A DNA stretch of 64,000 nt from Bufo bufo (lineage: Eukaryota; Chordata; Amphibia; Anura; Bufonidae). A program made the translations under genes and the position numbers. This document shows, in pieces, positions 63,992 to 64,000 of this stretch; the first letter of the stretch is position 1, and each line of letters begins with the position of its first letter. The stretch spans positions 188,855,577 to 188,919,576 of the forward strand of contig NC_053395.1 of the NCBI RefSeq assembly GCF_905171765.1, in the 5' to 3' direction. The notes below the pieces were generated by a model. The model did no database searches. It was not told where the DNA came from and saw only the letters and a list, made by a program, of their open reading frames with translations.

Positions 63992-64000
63992 CTAAAAATG

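Overview
The window looks like nuclear DNA from an anuran amphibian (frog or toad). Two vertebrate genes with clear exon-intron structure are present, and most of the rest is transposon debris typical of frogs: Tc1 elements with TA target duplications, a DIRS tyrosine-recombinase retrotransposon, CR1/L2-type LINEs, and many fold-back MITEs with TAA or TTAA target duplications. The species assignment is inference from this repeat profile.

Genes, all on the minus strand and read right to left. (1) 63991-56859: the 3' end of a Kunitz-domain gene most like the C-terminus of collagen VI alpha-3 (acidic linker exon, Ser-rich linker exon, Kunitz exon, probable short terminal exon). (2) 49856-20562: bbs5, complete in 12 coding exons (342 codons), with an RFX X-box and NRF1-type palindromes just upstream of the ATG. 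(3) 10283 to beyond position 1: klhl41, of which exons 1-3 (BTB, BACK and the first kelch sequence) lie here and the rest falls off the left edge. A compact muscle-type promoter motif cluster lies upstream of exon 1. The bbs5-klhl41 order and orientation are those of the human 2q31 locus; the Kunitz gene is not the neighbour (LRP2) expected from human.

Repeat layout. 0.5-2.3 kb: a Tc1 element inside a MITE. 3.1-6.7 kb: LINE fragments, one split by an internally deleted Tc1. 11-16.3 kb: intergenic MITE field. 16.7-18.8 kb: a degraded fold-back repeat and a TTAA-flanked composite. 18.9-20.4 kb: degraded Tc1 with IR/DR ends. 22.4-24.9 kb: a three-layer nest holding a near-perfect 1.4 kb palindrome. 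26.5-30.4 kb: three copies of one TTAA MITE. 33.5-36.7 kb: LINE with a solo LTR. 37.0-41.8 kb: DIRS element. 43-47 and 50-52.4 kb: TAA-flanked MITEs. 48.4-49.0 kb: a 29-bp minisatellite beside a fold-back hAT MITE. 58.2-58.5 kb: a second palindrome-plus-tail insertion. 59.3-60.9 kb: a Tc1 element with an uninterrupted transposase. 61.8-63.3 kb: a large fold-back element.

The most interesting signal is a class of palindrome-plus-tail insertions (23358-24841 and 58203-58546). They have long, variable target duplications (16 and 13 bp), two head-to-head copies, and a hammerhead-ribozyme-like core in each arm. In the 24 kb copy the core folds almost to the hammerhead consensus. I interpret them as non-autonomous Penelope-like retroelements.
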